Positions 7,083-14,737 of a stretch of 36,299 bases of DNA are shown here, piece by piece. Origin of the DNA: Acidobacteriota bacterium (lineage in GTDB: Bacteria; Acidobacteriota; Terriglobia; Bryobacterales; Bryobacteraceae); NCBI GenBank assembly GCA_016201205.1, contig JACQDF010000023.1:1-36299 (forward strand). Direction: 5' to 3'. The stretch's first letter is position 1. The number at the start of each line of letters is the position of its first letter. The notes below the pieces were generated by a model. That model did not search any database. It had not been told where the DNA came from and saw only the letters and a program-made list of their open reading frames with translations. The translations under genes and the position numbers were made by a program.

Positions 7083-9129
7083 CTAAGGCGTCCTGGTCAG
7101 ATTGTTGATCGCCTGTGTGACATCGCACCAGTCGCTGGTCACCGTGATTGTTCCCGAAAGCTGATTGCCGTTTACGTCCATCGAGAGCGAGATGCTATTC
7201 ACAATGCTGGGGACTGTCAGATCCGCCAGCGTGCCGGCAGCGTGAGTCTCCGTGGTTCTCGCGGCGACCACCGTGGCCCTGCCTCCGAGAACCACGTCCC
7301 GCAGATTACAGGCGTTCTTAGTGATGTTGTCAAGGCGTGCGGTCCCGCCCACCCCATCGCGGTCGGTGAGATTCAGAGTCAAAGTGCCGCTGGTTCCGTA
7401 GTCGCCGTTCACGGTCCCCGACCACTGTCCCTGGAACTGCCCGGGGGCGGCGCCGATCGTCCTCGCCAGAAAGACCGCGCCGGCGTCTTGCGAGCCATTG
7501 TTTTCCCGCGGATCGCCGATCACGAGATCGGGAAAGCCATCCCGGTCGCCGTCGACATTGCCCGCCGCAAGTGCATAGCCGAACCAGTCGTGGGCCTCAT
7601 TCGCGCCCTCAGGCGTCTGGTCGAGGAAAAACTGGTTCGGGATGTCGCGGCGCAGGCCGTTCTGGCCGCCCAGGTAAATGTAGACCACGCCCGTGTTGGT
7701 CGCCCCATCCCAGTCCTCCCTGAATGCGCCGACGGCGAGGTCCGCGTAGCCATCGCGGTTGAAGTCAGCGGAAACCAGGGCGGCCCCGTGCATGTCGTCG
7801 TTCTCTACGAGCCCGATCGGCAATTGGGTGAGATAGCGTTCACCGGTCGAAGCGAAGTGATGATTGGCCAGCCGAAGATAGCGTTGTCTATTGTCGTTTG
7901 GATAGGCAAGCGATCCTACCCGTCCGTTCGCATCGGCGTCGGCAATGAAGACAAAGCCTCCCGAACTCGCATCCGTGTAGCCCGAACTGGGTGCGCCGAT
8001 CGCCAGATCGTTTCTCGTGTCGCCATTGAAGTCGCCGATGGCAAGCGCGTGTCCGAAGCTGCGTACACCAAGGGGGGCCAGATTCGGCATGACGTCCAGT
8101 GCATGGTTGAAAGTGCGCTGATCCTGGACGCCATCGAAGACGTAAACCATGCCCGAGTTGTAGGCAAGCGTACCTCCCGCGGTGACAGAGTGGAAGCGAA
8201 GAGTCTTGCCGGGAGCGCCGACCACCAGATCGTCGCGATGGCCATATGGGTTAACGTGCAGTTGCCCGGCGGCAAGGCTGTAGCCGAAACGCTCATTGGT
8301 CTGTGGTGTGTTCGTACCGGTGGTCGGACTGCGCTTTGCCGACGTGATGAAGTGATAGCCGCGGTTTTCCATGCCGTTTGGGCCGCCGTACCTGATGAAT
8401 ACGGCGCCGGCATTGTTCGCTCCATAGGCTTCCACATCCTCGTCTGGAGCGCCGATGGCAAGATCCGAGTGGCTGTCCCCATCGAAATCGCCGGCGGCGA
8501 GTGAAAACCCGAAGTGGTCGTGCGGCTCGTTCGATGCGTTGGCGCCCGTCTGCGTGATGGTGAACCTGTTGATCAGCAGTCCCGCGGGGCCTTTCGCACG
8601 GTTGCCCAACAAGACATAGACTTCGCCTGCGCCTGCATTGCCGTCCACGGAACGAAAGGGAGCGCTGATGGCGAGATCGGCAAGGCCGTCGGCGTTGAAA
8701 TCCCCGGTCGCCAACGCGTACCCGAACTGATCGCCGGCGCGGTCGTTGCCAAATCCCACGACAGCAGGTTCAGTGATCCGCGTGCGGGTGCTCAGGTCGG
8801 GATTATTCAAGTCCATGCCGGAAGCACCGCCGTAGATGATTGCGACCGAGCCGCGTCCTCCGTTGTCTCCCGGCATCCCGGCGGCAATGTCGGCAAAGCC
8901 GTCGCCATTGAAGTCGGCCACGGCGACACTTTGGCCCAGCTTGGCGTCGGTGTCATCCTGCCCCGGCCGGCCCTCGATTTCCCACGCGCGGGCCACCTGG
9001 GAGATGCGAGGCGTGTTATCGGCCCGGGGATACTTTTTTTTCAGGGTGGAATTTCTTGGTGTCATTGTTGCAGCCGGCGGAGACCACAAGGACGGCCACG
9101 GCGGCCCCAAGCAGGATCTGGTTTTTCAT
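7083..9129 (-). CDS. FG-GAP (integrin-alpha-like) beta-propeller lipoprotein, frameshifted at an A8 tract
   Basis: The start is at ATG 9129, with GAGGAG seven bases upstream: MKNQILLGAAVAVLVVSAGC is a lipoprotein signal peptide with cysteine as residue 20. This frame ends after about 37 residues. The main frame picks up at a run of eight A's (9034-9041 as T on the plus strand); one A fewer joins them as HPEKKYPRADNTPRISQ. Seven FG-GAP repeats follow, such as VADFNGDGFADIAAG and IGDFNGDTRNDLAIGAP, with calcium-binding DxNxDG loops, so a seven-bladed propeller is predicted. A final domain of about 130 residues (QFQGQWSGTVNGDYG to the end) is beta-rich with two cysteines. It is likely anchored on the cell surface or outer membrane; the ligand is unknown. 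A strong terminator follows the stop. Confidence 0.85.
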
Positions 9130-9186
9130 GGGAGTTCTCCTCTCACTGGATCTTGTTCTTCGGGTCGTTGGACGACCTCAACCAGG

Positions 9187-9215
9187 AAGGCGGGAATCCG
9201 GCTCGAAAACTGGAA
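9187..9215 (+). repeat. 29-bp direct repeat, copy B
   Basis: This is the second copy of the repeat at 6991-7019. It lies in the intergenic region upstream of the FG-GAP lipoprotein gene and abuts the duplicated ECF sigma 5' region that begins at 9213. Confidence 0.7.
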
Positions 9216-9311
9216 GCGCCGGTGTCGGAATGCGGAGATATAATGCCCCAGACAATATGCCGCGCACGCGGAATGTGACCGAGCTGCTGCTGGCCTGGAG
9301 AGGCGGCGACG
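9213..9311 (+). repeat. 99-bp duplication of the ECF sigma promoter and 5' end, copy 1
   Basis: 99 bases match 10242-10340 with a single difference (T in GGTGTCGG against C). The copy includes a perfect TATAAT (9239-9244), the likely start ATG at 9257 and the first 18 codons of the sigma factor. The offset between the copies is 1029 bases. Confidence 0.93.
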
Positions 9312-9498
9312 GGGCGTGGGCGGCGTCGCATGCTGCCGGAACAACGGGCCACGTTCCTCGAACAGGCCTGTGCGGGCGAGAGCGAGTTGCGCAAGGAAGT
9401 GGAATCGCTCCAGGCGTTCGGAGCCGAGGCTTCCGGCTTCATCGAAAAACCAGCCATCGAGATAGCCGCCAGAGAAATGGCTAAGGGCCAGAGCCGCG
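9257..9498 (+). pseudogene. ECF sigma N-terminus joined to a Ser/Thr kinase N-terminal remnant
   Basis: The first part encodes PRTRNVTELLLAWRGGD, identical to the start of the sigma factor at 10286. After 9311 the similarity ends. From about 9327 another frame reads LPEQRATFLEQACAGESELR, KEVESLQ and FIEKPAIEIAA, the N-terminal region typical of acidobacterial Ser/Thr protein kinases that sit downstream of such sigma factors. The kinase domain itself is absent. I infer an ancestral sigma-kinase operon in which a deletion fused the two 5' ends and a further loss or insertion removed the rest. The VapC-like gene starts immediately beyond on the other strand. Confidence 0.65.
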
Positions 9499-9502
9499 GG
9501 AA

Positions 9503-9904
9503 TCAGTCAAAGAGGTGGACGATCCTGATCAGAGACGTGCGGTAGATCGGCTTTCCGGGTCGCTCGGTGGTGACGAATTCGTCGGCTCGCGACAGGTTCG
9601 CGGCGGCCAAATGGAGGGCGTCCATGGCAGCAAGCCCCGATTTCGAGGCCTCTATTTGAGCTGCAGCCTCTATCTTGTCGAGATCTCGAAACCACTCCGC
9701 TGCGTTGAAGTACTCGTCATAAAACGCCTTCTCTAACCCCTTCTTATGGAAGATGGCTTTGGGAACAAGCTCGAGATGAACGAACGGGCTGGTCAGAAAC
9801 CTGCGGTCCGGATGTTCAAGGATTTCGAGTGCCCGTTCTCGATCACGACCGAGCGATCGCACAGCGGCGAGCAGAACGCCGCTATCGAGGAATGTCCGCA
9901 CCAT
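9503..9904 (-). CDS. PIN-domain (VapC-like) toxin
   Basis: An intact 133-residue PIN-domain protein. The acidic residues are in place: FLDSGVLLAA at the N-terminus, FVHLEL in the middle, MDALHLAAA in the late helix and DEFVTTER near the end. PIN toxins are metal-dependent RNases, usually held inactive by the cognate antitoxin. The start codon (9904) lies six bases after the stop of the small upstream gene (9911-10093), so the two form an operon. It replaces the missing kinase gene between the two copies of the sigma 5' repeat. Confidence 0.85.
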   Translation of the reverse strand: MVRTFLDSGVLLAAVRSLGRDRERALEILEHPDRRFLTSPFVHLELVPKAIFHKKGLEKAFYDEYFNAAEWFRDLDKIEAAAQIEASKSGLAAMDALHLAAANLSRADEFVTTERPGKPIYRTSLIRIVHLFD

Positions 9905-9910
9905 GCAGGA

Positions 9911-10093
9911 TTAGCGAACCCGGCCCCGGCGCTCCGCTAGTTCTCGTTCGAGTTCACGGCGGGTGAGCAACTTCTCGCCCGACGCCGCGATCTTCTCGCT
10001 GATCCGGCGGAGTTTCCGGCCCAACTCCGAAACAACCGGCTTCACTCTGCGGGAGTTCTTGCTGGTGGTCGTTGTTTCAGCAACTCTTGCCAT
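9911..10093 (-). CDS. Small basic protein, probable antitoxin of the PIN toxin
   Basis: This 60-residue protein is highly charged (KNSRRVKPVVSELGRKLRR, TRRELERELAERRGRVR) and probably mostly helical in its second half. It lies directly upstream of the PIN gene with a six-base gap, the usual antitoxin position. I do not recognise a named DNA-binding fold, so the role is inferred from size, charge and position. Confidence 0.65.
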   Translation of the reverse strand: MARVAETTTTSKNSRRVKPVVSELGRKLRRISEKIAASGEKLLTRRELERELAERRGRVR

Positions 10094-10122
10094 AGCTCCA
10101 TCTTAGTGGATACCGCTGTCTG

Positions 10123-10272
10123 ATGCCCGCTGACAACAAACTCGAACTGGTCGTCACCGTCGAGGTGGACAAAGCCAATCGGTCCATCAAGAGCGTCAAT
10201 ACAGTCTGCGAGCATCGAGACCACATCGGCCAGAAGCGCGAGAAGCGCCGGTGCCGGAATGCGGAGATATAA
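10123..10272 (+). pseudogene. Short fragment resembling a phage tape-measure N-terminus
   Basis: ATG 10123 opens a 49-codon frame beginning MPADNKLELVVTVEVDKANR then SIKSVNT. This resembles the start of tail tape-measure-like proteins, in which a short strand is followed by V-D-K-A-N-x-S-I-K-S-V-N. After about residue 27 the sequence is unrelated, and the frame runs into the duplicated sigma promoter. It is too short to be functional and is probably debris left by recombination. The similarity is from memory and is not strong. Confidence 0.35.
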
Positions 10273-10340
10273 TGCCCCAGACAATATGCCGCGCACGCGG
10301 AATGTGACCGAGCTGCTGCTGGCCTGGAGAGGCGGCGACG
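10242..10340 (+). repeat. 99-bp duplication, copy 2 (at the full ECF sigma gene)
   Basis: This copy is attached to the complete sigma gene and is probably the original or the better-preserved one. It matches 9213-9311 except for one base. Confidence 0.93.
10268..10273 (+). promoter_or_regulatory. -10 element of the ECF sigma gene
   Basis: This is a perfect TATAAT 12 bases before the chosen start ATG (10286). The transcript would begin only a few bases before the start codon. No convincing -35 hexamer is seen 17 bases upstream, so an activator or another sigma factor may be involved. Confidence 0.5.
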
Positions 10341-10864
10341 ACGACGCGCTGGAGAAGCTGACGCCGCTGGTCTACGACGAGCTGAAGCGGATCGCTCGCC
10401 GCTACATGGCCCACGAGCGCCCGGGGCACACCTTGCAGGCCACCGCACTGGTGAACGAGGTGTACCTGCGGCTGATCGATTCGCGTCACGTGCAATGGCG
10501 CGACCGTGCGCATTTTTTCGCGGTGTCGGCGCAACTGATGCGGCGTGTGCTGGTGGATTTTTTCCGCTCACGCCGCTAGCAGAAACGCGGTGGCGGGGCA
10601 CGGCCGGTTTCGCTCGAGGAAGCGCTGGAAGTGGGGACAAAGCGCGACCCGGACCTGGTCGCACTGGACGACGCGCTCCGCACGCTGGCGGCGATGGATG
10701 ACCGCAAAGCGAAGGTGATCGAGCTGCGCTTTTTCGGCGGATTAACCGCCGAGGAGACGGCGGAGGTGCTCAAGGTGTCGCCCGAGACCGTCTTACGCGA
10801 CTGGAAGATGGCCAAGGCCTGGCTGCTGCGCGAGATGAGCGGGAAGGCGGAGGATGCATCCTGA
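10286..10864 (+). pseudogene. ECF sigma factor (TIGR02999-like) with in-frame amber stop
   Basis: From ATG 10286 the frame gives region 2 of an ECF sigma factor (LVYDELKRIARRYMAHERPG, HTLQATALVNEVYLRLID, RAHFFAVSAQLMRRVLVDFF) and then TAG at 10577-10579. The same frame continues without a break through QKRGGGARPVSLEEAL and region 4 (MDDRKAKVIELRFFGGLTAE, then ETAEVLKVSPETVLRDWK) to TGA 10862-10864. In relatives the stop position is usually tyrosine (RRYQKRGG), so one base change explains it. An intact product would be about 192 residues and direct RNA polymerase to a small regulon. Region 2 alone could bind core polymerase but would lack -35 recognition. The usual downstream kinase gene is missing; the next gene converges. 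Confidence 0.85.
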
Positions 10865-10891
10865 ACGCTGGCGGCGGGTCGAACCCAGTCA

Positions 10892-12985
10892 TCAGCGGCC
10901 AACCCGGAACAGCACCACATCCGACCAGCCGTCCACCCGCGAGCACACGATGCGTGTGCCATCCGGAGAAAGGTCGAAGGAGGTCGTCCGGTCGTCGTCA
11001 AGACAGGTGACCTTCCTGGGCGCGCCGCCGCCGACAGCCTGCCGCCACACGTCCGCGCGTCCATTCTCCAGCAACAGATAGAACAGTTCTCTCCCGTCTG
11101 GAGACCAGCGGAGGGACCTCAGTTGGGCGGCTTCGTGCAAGTCCGTGACCTTGGAGGGGGCGCCGCCGGCGGCGGGCACCGTGACAATCTGCCGCGGCGC
11201 TTCCGCCTGCTCGTTCCAATAGTACAGGGCGACCGTGCGGCCGTCGGGTGAAACTGCCGGGAAGCGGGAGAGTTTGTTCGTCACGGGCTCGGCCTTGCCA
11301 TTTTGCCGGTCGACTCGCCAGATGATCGGCTTTCCCCGCTCCGAGAATTCGAAGAACACCCACCGCCCGTCGCGCGAGCAAGAGGGCGAGTTGACGCCTC
11401 TCCCGAACCAGAACGGCTTTGCTTTGGCGCCGTTGGCGTCCATTTCCCAGAGCCCCGAAGTCGAGCCGCACTCGGCGGCCAGCACGATCAGCCCGCCTGG
11501 CGTTGCCGCCGGGGAGGAGTTGTCGCATCCGTTTCGGGTTAGCCGGCGACGATTCCCGCCGTCCTCATCCATTCTCCAGATCTCCCCTCGCTCGCCGCGC
11601 CGTAGATCGAACACGATCGTGCCGGCAGCCAGCCATGCCGGCCGCTGTTCGGACTCGCCGCTGTCACGGAGCCGCACCAGCTCGGTCGCGCATCGGTCCA
11701 CTCCGGGGATGGGAACAACAGATACTCTCGACGTGTAGGCCCCACCCGTGGTCGCGAGCAATCCATCTCGAGTGATAGTGACGCTGCGATACTGCATCAC
11801 ATCCTGGTTCAGGCGAGTCGCCTCCCCACCGGGATAAGAAACGTGCCAGAGTTGCAAGGGCATCCACCGCTCTTCAGACGCCGAAGTGATCAGCCCGCTG
11901 CCGGATGGCACCCACGCCAGCCCGTTGATCGACGCCCACCTGTGGCTGGTAACCGGCCGCTCGACGCCGCCCAGGCGGGCGATTTCCACCAGCCCCAATT
12001 CCCGCGCGCCTCCGACGATCCCCGCGGCCACAACCAGAGACTTTCCGTCGGGGCGCCAGCACAGAGCGCCGTAATAGCTCGGCAACCGGCGAATCGCCAG
12101 CCTCTCCGCCGCCGATCCGTCCGGATTGCTGACCACCACTGCACTCTCTCCCGTTCCCAGATCTTCCCGCACAAAGGCCACTTGGCGGCCATCCGGTGAG
12201 AACGCCGGTGCTTCGTCCACATCGTCGATCAACTTCACGGCCGGTCCCCCGGCGAGAGGTACGTGGTGCAGTGCATTGTCAAGGACGAGGTAGATCGAGG
12301 CCGCATCCGGCGAGAAGCTCAGCCCAGTGCACTTCGAGCCGATCGGGCCTAATACACGGGAACGACGCCCCCCATCCACCTCAGAGACCCATAAACTACT
12401 TCCCTGCGAATCGTCCGCCAGGTAGGCAACCCTCTTGCCGTCTTTTGAAATCGCGGACAGCCCGGCGTGCCCGTTCCACGTGAGCCGGCGCACATCACTA
12501 AGACCCACCGATTTCGCCGTCTGCCTCTTCACCAGGAGGAGCCCTGCTCCCATCAACACGGCAGTCGCCCCGACGACCATCCAAAGCCTCCTGCTCCTTC
12601 TCCTGCTCCTGCTCCTGTTCGTGACCGGAGCAGGAGCAGCCTCGGGATCCAGCCCCGCCACCTTCACTTCCACCGGCCCAACAAACCGGTAGCCTCGCTT
12701 GGGAACTGTCTCAATGTAACGCGTGCCCTCGTCTACCCCCTCCAGCGCCCGGCGCAGCCGGAAGACGTTCTGTACCAGCGCACCTTCTTCCACGAACGTG
12801 TCTGGCCAGACCGCCTTTATCAGGTCATCTTTGCTCACCAGCCGTCCCCGGTGTTCCAGCAGGTAACGTAGCGTTTCCAGAGCCTTCGGCGGAAGTGGAA
12901 CTGCCTCCCCGTTCCGCAACAGCAGAGATTCTTCCACATCGAAGCGAAACGGCCCGAATTGATAGATCAAGCGAGGTTGGTCCAT
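10892..12985 (-). CDS. Membrane-anchored winged-helix transcription regulator with PD40/TolB-like propeller
   Basis: A 697-residue protein in three parts. Residues 1-105 are an OmpR/PhoB-type winged helix (FGPFRFDVEESLLLRNGEAV, LIKAVWPDTFVEEGALVQNV, RYIETVPKRGYRFVG). An arginine-rich linker leads to one transmembrane segment (LWMVVGATAVLMGAGLLLV, about 134-152). The rest is a periplasmic beta-propeller with repeated SPDG motifs (FSPDAASIY, FSPDGRQVAFV, WSPDGRELFYLL, LSPDGTRIVCS). The layout resembles CadC/ToxR-type one-component regulators, which sense outside and bind DNA inside; such proteins are common in Acidobacteriota. The ligand and target genes are unknown. It diverges from the BNR gene, sharing a promoter region, and converges with the ECF sigma gene. 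Confidence 0.88.
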   Translation of the reverse strand: MDQPRLIYQFGPFRFDVEESLLLRNGEAVPLPPKALETLRYLLEHRGRLVSKDDLIKAVWPDTFVEEGALVQNVFRLRRALEGVDEGTRYIETVPKRGYRFVGPVEVKVAGLDPEAAPAPVTNRSRSRRRSRRLWMVVGATAVLMGAGLLLVKRQTAKSVGLSDVRRLTWNGHAGLSAISKDGKRVAYLADDSQGSSLWVSEVDGGRRSRVLGPIGSKCTGLSFSPDAASIYLVLDNALHHVPLAGGPAVKLIDDVDEAPAFSPDGRQVAFVREDLGTGESAVVVSNPDGSAAERLAIRRLPSYYGALCWRPDGKSLVVAAGIVGGARELGLVEIARLGGVERPVTSHRWASINGLAWVPSGSGLITSASEERWMPLQLWHVSYPGGEATRLNQDVMQYRSVTITRDGLLATTGGAYTSRVSVVPIPGVDRCATELVRLRDSGESEQRPAWLAAGTIVFDLRRGERGEIWRMDEDGGNRRRLTRNGCDNSSPAATPGGLIVLAAECGSTSGLWEMDANGAKAKPFWFGRGVNSPSCSRDGRWVFFEFSERGKPIIWRVDRQNGKAEPVTNKLSRFPAVSPDGRTVALYYWNEQAEAPRQIVTVPAAGGAPSKVTDLHEAAQLRSLRWSPDGRELFYLLLENGRADVWRQAVGGGAPRKVTCLDDDRTTSFDLSPDGTRIVCSRVDGWSDVVLFRVGR

Positions 12986-13011
12986 GCCGCAGTAAGGATT
13001 CAGTAATCAAA

Positions 13012-13019
13012 TTATAATG
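13012..13019. promoter_or_regulatory. Overlapping divergent -10 elements
   Basis: ATTATAAT contains TATAAT on the plus strand (13014-13019) and TATAAT on the minus strand (13017-13012). The plus-strand element would serve the BNR gene (start 13088), the minus-strand element the winged-helix regulator (start 12985, 26 bases away). Polymerase could occupy only one at a time. No clear -35 elements are seen. Confidence 0.4.
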
Positions 13020-13087
13020 CCGCTCGCAGGACTTTCCCCTTCCTCTAACGCAAACTGCCCCTGTCTGGGATCAGAGAGGGGTCGAAG

Positions 13088-14212
13088 ATGCGAAACCATT
13101 CTGTTCTGCTTCTGCTGGGTTTGACAGCGGTTCCCCTGGGGGCTCAGCCTGTTCCCGCCAAGCCGGAGCAGCGGTTCAAAGCGATCTGGGAGCCGGTCAA
13201 CGTCAAGGCCGACATCACGCTGTTCGATGTTCTCTTTGTCAGCGAGGAGGTGGGCTGGGTCGCTGCCGGGTCGAATGAAATCGCCGGCGGGGTCATTCTC
13301 CACACGCGCGACGCCGGCGCCACCTGGACTGCGCAGTATGGCGATCCCCAGTCGAGTGATCGTGCCGTCCGCAGCCTCCGCTTTGTCAACGAGCGCACGG
13401 GCTGGGCCACGCAGGGGACCGGCGGCAGCGCGCGCCTGCTGCGGACGACGGACGGGCAGAATTGGGAACAGGCCGGCTCGATCGCCGAGCACTATAAGGA
13501 TTATGCCTTTACGTCTCCGACTCATGGTCTGGTCGTGGAGGCCCGCACCATCTCCGTTACCAACGACAGCGGCCAGAGCTGGAAGCGTGTTGCTGCCTGT
13601 CAGACTCAGGCCGAAGTGGACGGGCTGGTTCGTCAAATTGGCTGCGAGTTCTCCGCGCTCCACTTCCCCACACCGGAGACAGGTTACGCTGTCGCCTTCT
13701 CCTCCGAGTTGCCGAGAATGTTCATCGTCTTCAAGACAGGCGATGGCGGCGCCTCCTGGCAGGTGAAACCTGTTCCCGCCGGCCAGGATACCCGCGACGC
13801 CCGCGACGTGTTCTTCACCAGTGCGAACACCGGATTCGTCCGTGTTGGCTACCCCGATAGCGGCCGGCTCTACCGCACCGACGACGGAGGCCAGACCTGG
13901 CGGGGCATCGGTGGTTCGCCTGGAGCCCGCATCAAGTTCACCGATCCCGAGGTCGCCTGGTCCTTCCACTACAGTAAGATGAGCTACACCACCGACGGCG
14001 GCTCACGCTGGAATTCGCGGACCTTCCGCTTCCCGGCGACGGTGTGGGAGTTCTCTTTACCCAGCCGCCGTCGCGGCTTTGTCTGCGGCGAGCACGGAAT
14101 GGTGTACCGCTACCGCATCGTGCCGGAAACCTACTCGGCTCCCGGGATGCTCGATGCGCCCATGATGCCCGCCCGCACCACAAAGCAAGGCGGCGGTGCG
14201 GGTAATGACTGA
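13088..14212 (+). CDS. Exported BNR/YCF48-like beta-propeller protein
   Basis: This 374-residue protein has a signal peptide (MRNHSVLLLLGLTAVPLGAQ). Six Asp-box motifs follow: TRDAGATW, TTDGQNW, TNDSGQSW, TGDGGASW, TDDGGQTW and TTDGGSRW, spaced about 50 residues apart as in sialidase/YCF48-type propellers. The intervening strands (GWVAAGS, GWATQGTGG, GYAVAFS, GFVRVG, RGFVCGEHG) have the small-aromatic pattern of YCF48-related photosystem II assembly factor-like proteins. These folds often bind proteins or glycans; the partner here is unknown. AGAGAGG upstream supports the start. It is followed after 18 bases by the peptidase-like gene, with AGGAGG between them, so they may share a transcript. 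Confidence 0.82.
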   Translation: MRNHSVLLLLGLTAVPLGAQPVPAKPEQRFKAIWEPVNVKADITLFDVLFVSEEVGWVAAGSNEIAGGVILHTRDAGATWTAQYGDPQSSDRAVRSLRFVNERTGWATQGTGGSARLLRTTDGQNWEQAGSIAEHYKDYAFTSPTHGLVVEARTISVTNDSGQSWKRVAACQTQAEVDGLVRQIGCEFSALHFPTPETGYAVAFSSELPRMFIVFKTGDGGASWQVKPVPAGQDTRDARDVFFTSANTGFVRVGYPDSGRLYRTDDGGQTWRGIGGSPGARIKFTDPEVAWSFHYSKMSYTTDGGSRWNSRTFRFPATVWEFSLPSRRRGFVCGEHGMVYRYRIVPETYSAPGMLDAPMMPARTTKQGGGAGND

Positions 14213-14230
14213 AACACAGGAGGATGCAAG

Positions 14231-14737
14231 ATGGTGACGCGGGATATTCTCGACGGGTACCTCGGAGAATCGATTTCGGAAATCTGCCCCAATGGCTATA
14301 CACAAGCCTCAGACAACCACTGTGCTCATTTCGTCAGCCATGCTCTCCGCTTTCGGTTTGGCGTCACGTGCCGCGACATGAAGAAAGGCGCCGGATTTGC
14401 GGCGTGCATCCGGGTTCAGGACGTATTTCACAGTTGCCCGGCCGTTGGCACATGGGCCTCCAAGCCGGCATCAGTGGATATCTGTTTGGTCTTCATCACG
14501 CATGCTGCTAACGTAGATGTATCCACGCGCACCATGCAAAACGTTCCAAGGAAACACGTAGGTATCTTCTTCGACGGGCTCGTGTGGCATTATTCCAACA
14601 GCCGCAGCAAAGTTGTGAATCAGACTCCAACAGAGTTTAGCGGTCACTATCCGGCGCCGTCCAACTCCATGTTCTACGGACACATCCCTTGGGTGGGGGA
14701 CTTCCCAACTGAGGTCCAAACATCGATGCTGGCATGA
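14231..14737 (+). CDS. Putative cysteine peptidase/amidase-like protein (NlpC/CHAP-like)
   Basis: This 168-residue protein without a signal peptide starts at ATG 14231 after a strong AGGAGG. Near residue 30 it has ASDNHCAHFVSHAL, where a cysteine heads a helix, and later RKHVGIFFDGLVWHYSN, a strand with histidine. This Cys...His order with a W-x-Y/S-N strand fits the papain-like NlpC/P60-CHAP fold, whose members cut peptidoglycan peptides or amides. The similarity is to the fold pattern and not to a named family. Its stop overlaps the ATG of a lipoprotein gene (ATGA at 14734-14737), so the two are tightly coupled. An effector with a periplasmic protector is one reading of this arrangement. 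Confidence 0.5.
   Translation: MVTRDILDGYLGESISEICPNGYTQASDNHCAHFVSHALRFRFGVTCRDMKKGAGFAACIRVQDVFHSCPAVGTWASKPASVDICLVFITHAANVDVSTRTMQNVPRKHVGIFFDGLVWHYSNSRSKVVNQTPTEFSGHYPAPSNSMFYGHIPWVGDFPTEVQTSMLA

Noticed and set aside
7071-8504. A 477-codon plus-strand frame opposite the FG-GAP gene
   Set aside because: The minus strand shows seven FG-GAP repeats. The plus frame mirrors them as a repetitive valine/arginine-rich sequence.
9034-9041. Programmed -1 ribosomal frameshifting at the A8 tract
   Set aside because: Joining the two frames needs one base fewer (+1 direction), not a -1 slip. Phase variation, transcriptional slippage or error fits better.
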